Shown here: one piece after another, positions 5,483-6,588 of the stretch
Layout: each line of letters opens with the position of its first letter
How positions within the stretch are numbered: the first letter of the stretch is position 1
Origin: CAZFLD01 sp964519835
GTDB taxonomy: Bacteria; Spirochaetota; Spirochaetia; DSM-27196; CAZFLD01
Length of the DNA: 6,588 nucleotides
NCBI GenBank assembly: GCA_964519835.1
Contig: CAZFLD010000143.1
Location: 1 to 6,588 of the forward strand
Direction: 5' to 3'
Position numbers and translations under genes: made by a program
Notes under the pieces: model-generated
What the model was told of the DNA's origin: nothing
Database searches by the model: none
The model's input: the letters and a program-made list of their open reading frames with translations, nothing else

Positions 5483-6007
5483 TCACGTTTCCCGGTCACG
5501 TGTGAAATGACTCTGAACAAATGGACCCGGCCGGCACACGCTATTCACCCTGAACTGTCGCGCTGAGGAACCGGATGCAAACAGTGGGATTCCACCCCCA
5601 AGGACGATCGGTATCGTCGTGATGATCATCTTGTCGATCAGATCGGCTTCAAGGAATCCCTGGATCGTTTTCCCACCGTCCACATAGAGACGTTCGTGAC
5701 CGTCGGCCTCGGCGGCTTCGACCGCGGCACGTGCCCCGTCTCGACGATCTGTACACGCTCGGCACCCGGGTCGGTGGTGCTCAGGACGTACACGGGGATG
5801 TCGGTACGGCCACGAACCGAAGCCAAGCACGGCCTCATACGTGTGGCGGCCCATTGCGATCGCATCGATTCGTTTCATGAACTCTGCATAGCCGCAGTCC
5901 GATCCGTTCGGGTTCTCGTAGGCGTCGAGCCACTGAAGCCCGCCGTCGGCTGTTGCAATAAACCCGTCGATGCTACAAGCGATGAACACGTCACGGCGCG
6001 CAGACAC
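5483..6007 (-). CDS. Dihydrofolate reductase/RibD-C-like protein with two compensating frameshifts in its middle
   Basis: The 174-residue product has the family N-terminus (D-V-F-I-A-C-S-I-D-G-F-I-A-T-A-D-G, 6-22; L-D-A-Y-E-N-P, 27-33; A-M-G-R-H-T-Y-E, 51-58; G-F-G-S-W-P-Y, 62-68) and C-terminus (Y-V-D-G-G-K-T-I-Q-G-F-L, 108-119; I-P-I-V-L-G-G-G-I-P-L-F, 132-143; F-V-Q-S-H, 163-167) of YwjB/YyaP-type reductases, which bind NADPH and a pterin- or pyrimidine-like substrate. Residues about 69-90 (R-H-P-R-V-R-P-E-H-H) do not fit. The adjacent frame instead reads D-I-P-V-Y-V-L-S-T-T-D-P, exactly what the family has there. One extra base near 5803-5804 and one missing base in the G-run at 5734-5737 explain this. 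The GTG start at 6007 (GAGG 10 nt upstream) fits the family N-terminus. The ORF stays open, but the fold is probably damaged unless these are sequence errors. Confidence 0.85.
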   Translation of the reverse strand: MSARRDVFIACSIDGFIATADGGLQWLDAYENPNGSDCGYAEFMKRIDAIAMGRHTYEAVLGFGSWPYRHPRVRPEHHRPGCRACTDRRDGARAAVEAAEADGHERLYVDGGKTIQGFLEADLIDKMIITTIPIVLGGGIPLFASGSSARQFRVNSVCRPGPFVQSHFTRDRET

Positions 6008-6090
6008 CTCAATACCGCCTCGTGCCGCCGCCGCGACGCCTCATAAATCGCCTTATGCTCGGGCGCTCGGTCCAGCTCTACTTCGCTCAT
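5875..6090 (-). CDS. Doubtful small ORF overlapping the DHFR-like gene
   Basis: A 71-codon frame starts at the ATG at 6090 (or the adjacent one at 6093) right after a strong Shine-Dalgarno, GGAGGA (6099-6094). Its first ~28 residues (M-S-E-V-E-L-D-R-A-P-E-H-K-A-I-Y-E-A-S-R) look like a charged helix of a real protein. After about 6007 it runs out of frame through the DHFR-like gene and becomes Ser/Thr/Arg-rich, as shadow frames do. It may be a short leader peptide, the remnant of a gene truncated here, or a gene whose true end is hidden by a further frameshift. I recognise no family. Confidence 0.25.
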   Translation of the reverse strand: MSEVELDRAPEHKAIYEASRRRHEAVLRCLRAVTCSSLVASTGLLQQPTAGFSGSTPTRTRTDRTAAMQSS

Positions 6091-6115
6091 CATTCCTCCG
6101 TAAAACTCACCGGTT

Positions 6116-6153
6116 GCCACACCATGTGGCCTCTCCATAGCCACCCAGATGGC
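6116..6153. promoter_or_regulatory. Two dyads with GCCA/TGGC half-sites in the divergent region
   Basis: GCCACA-CCA-TGTGGC (6116-6130) is a perfect 6-bp inverted repeat. GCCA-CCCAGA-TGGC (6140-6153) is a second, weaker one with the same outer half-sites, its centre about 23 bp away (about two helical turns). They lie between the divergent DHFR-side genes and the 98-aa gene, where an operator would be expected. A TATACC box (6155-6160, +) follows, but no good -35 was found. The operator role is inference. Confidence 0.3.
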
Positions 6154-6190
6154 CTATACCACAGATACACACACCGGACGACGTTTAGCT

Positions 6191-6197
6191 AGGAGGT
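6191..6197 (+). promoter_or_regulatory. Consensus ribosome binding site of the 98-aa gene
   Basis: AGGAGGT, a full anti-Shine-Dalgarno complement, has 5 nt between AGGAGG and the ATG at 6202. It is the main argument that the unrecognised small gene is translated, probably efficiently. Confidence 0.8.
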
Positions 6198-6201
6198 AAT
6201 T

Positions 6202-6498
6202 ATGAACACACCAATAGGCCATTCCGGAGCGATCACGCAGGCAACGGTGCGCAGTGCGGTCATTGACTTCCAAAACCCCGTCATGCGGTCGCAGCCACAG
6301 ATCGACTTGGGCACCGAGAATCCACTTAGTATCCCGCGAAGCGCCGTCGGCTCGGTCCCGCTCGTTAATCCGCTGCAACTCGAGCACGGCTCCTTCCCCT
6401 CACTCGCCTCGGGCCAAGTCATCACCTTCAACAATCCCCTCCGCCCGATCAACAACTACGATCCAAACCGCGGAACCATGATCGACACCTTTGCATAG
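6202..6498 (+). CDS. Hypothetical 98-residue protein with recurring N-P-[LV] motifs
   Basis: I do not recognise this protein. A consensus Shine-Dalgarno at ideal spacing and a complete frame ending in TAG support it as real. It has no Cys or Trp and no signal peptide or membrane segment, and is rich in Pro, Asn, Ser and Ile, suggesting a mostly extended or disordered chain. An N-P-[LV] tripeptide recurs at residues 25-27 (F-Q-N-P-V), 40-42 (T-E-N-P-L), 56-58 (L-V-N-P-L) and 78-80 (F-N-N-P-L). R-S-A-V occurs twice (17-20 and 46-49), each time 8-10 residues before an N-P, so the first half appears to be an imperfect duplication. Such short linear motifs could be docking sites for a partner. The gene is divergent from the DHFR-like gene and followed by stem-loops, so it is probably monocistronic. 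Confidence 0.7.
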   Translation: MNTPIGHSGAITQATVRSAVIDFQNPVMRSQPQIDLGTENPLSIPRSAVGSVPLVNPLQLEHGSFPSLASGQVITFNNPLRPINNYDPNRGTMIDTFA

Positions 6499-6510
6499 TC
6501 GGGAAAAGGC

Positions 6511-6541
6511 GTGCCCTTCAGTCGCCAAAGGCACCTGAAGG
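6511..6541 (+). terminator. Stem-loop after the 98-aa gene, possible pseudoknot
   Basis: The arms ccttcag (6515-6521) and ctgaagg (6535-6541) form a perfect 7-bp stem beginning 16 nt after the stop codon. A second pairing, gtgc (6511-6514) with gcac (6531-6534), interleaves with it in H-type pseudoknot order. No T-run follows, so a terminator role is only suggested by position. Confidence 0.4.
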
Positions 6542-6564
6542 TCGGGTGCTCCGGGGGTCCCGTC

Positions 6565-6588
6565 TGACGAACGGCAGGCCATTCGTCA
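6565..6588. repeat. Inverted repeat at the window edge
   Basis: TGACGAA (6565-6571) and TTCGTCA (6582-6588) are perfect 7-bp arms around a 10-nt loop. The window stops at the last base of the second arm, so a following T-tract cannot be seen. It could be the true terminator of the 98-aa gene or of a convergent gene beyond the window. Confidence 0.45.

Noticed and set aside
5297..5566. 89-codon plus-strand open frame with Cys residues and a hydrophobic stretch
   Set aside because: No Shine-Dalgarno, and its end overlaps the conserved C-terminus of the DHFR-like gene on the other strand.

Overview
The window looks like an ordinary chromosomal segment of a Gram-negative-type bacterium, most likely a spirochaete (Spirochaetota). 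This rests on a lipoprotein whose lipobox (A-F-S-G-C) has Phe at -3, a relaxed form tolerated in spirochaetes, on a secreted PEGA-repeat protein of a kind common there, and on a DUF6765-like protein. The assignment is an inference: there is no rRNA or ribosomal protein to anchor it. Base composition is moderately GC-rich throughout, with no obvious foreign island. I saw no tRNA, rRNA, CRISPR array, insertion sequence or phage gene.

Layout. Positions 1-140 (-) hold the N-terminus of a HAD-family phosphatase that runs off the window. It is divergent from a 318-aa DUF6765-like protein (208-1164, +) with an H-x3-D-x3-H motif. That gene converges on a CYTH-domain protein of the CyaB (class IV adenylate cyclase)/triphosphatase type (1229-1771, -). 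The CYTH gene lies 72 nt downstream of purU, formyltetrahydrofolate deformylase (1844-2707, -), and the two are probably co-transcribed. A 156-bp divergent intergenic region carries a promoter for an acidic lipoprotein with a carboxypeptidase-regulatory-like domain and a YfaP/DUF2135-like domain (2864-4060, +). An intrinsic terminator (4091-4115) separates it from a secreted protein built from three PEGA repeats and a degenerate fourth (4146-5099, +). A gene-poor stretch (5100-5482) contains only stem-loops and dyads. Then come a dihydrofolate-reductase/RibD-C-like protein (5483-6007, -), whose central ~23 codons are read in the wrong frame because of two opposite single-base shifts, a doubtful small ORF in front of it, and a 98-aa hypothetical protein with recurring N-P-[LV] motifs (6202-6498, +). 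The window ends in inverted repeats.

How the genes work together: there is no single pathway. PurU acts in one-carbon/purine metabolism. The CYTH protein may make cAMP or hydrolyse a triphosphate. The lipoprotein and the PEGA protein are probably cell-envelope partners expressed from the same region, with the terminator between them possibly setting their ratio. I see no clear new multi-gene defence or mobile system. The points most worth a second look are the compensated double frameshift, the terminator placed in the PEGA gene leader, the unrecognised NPL-motif protein, and the putative metal site of the DUF6765-like protein.
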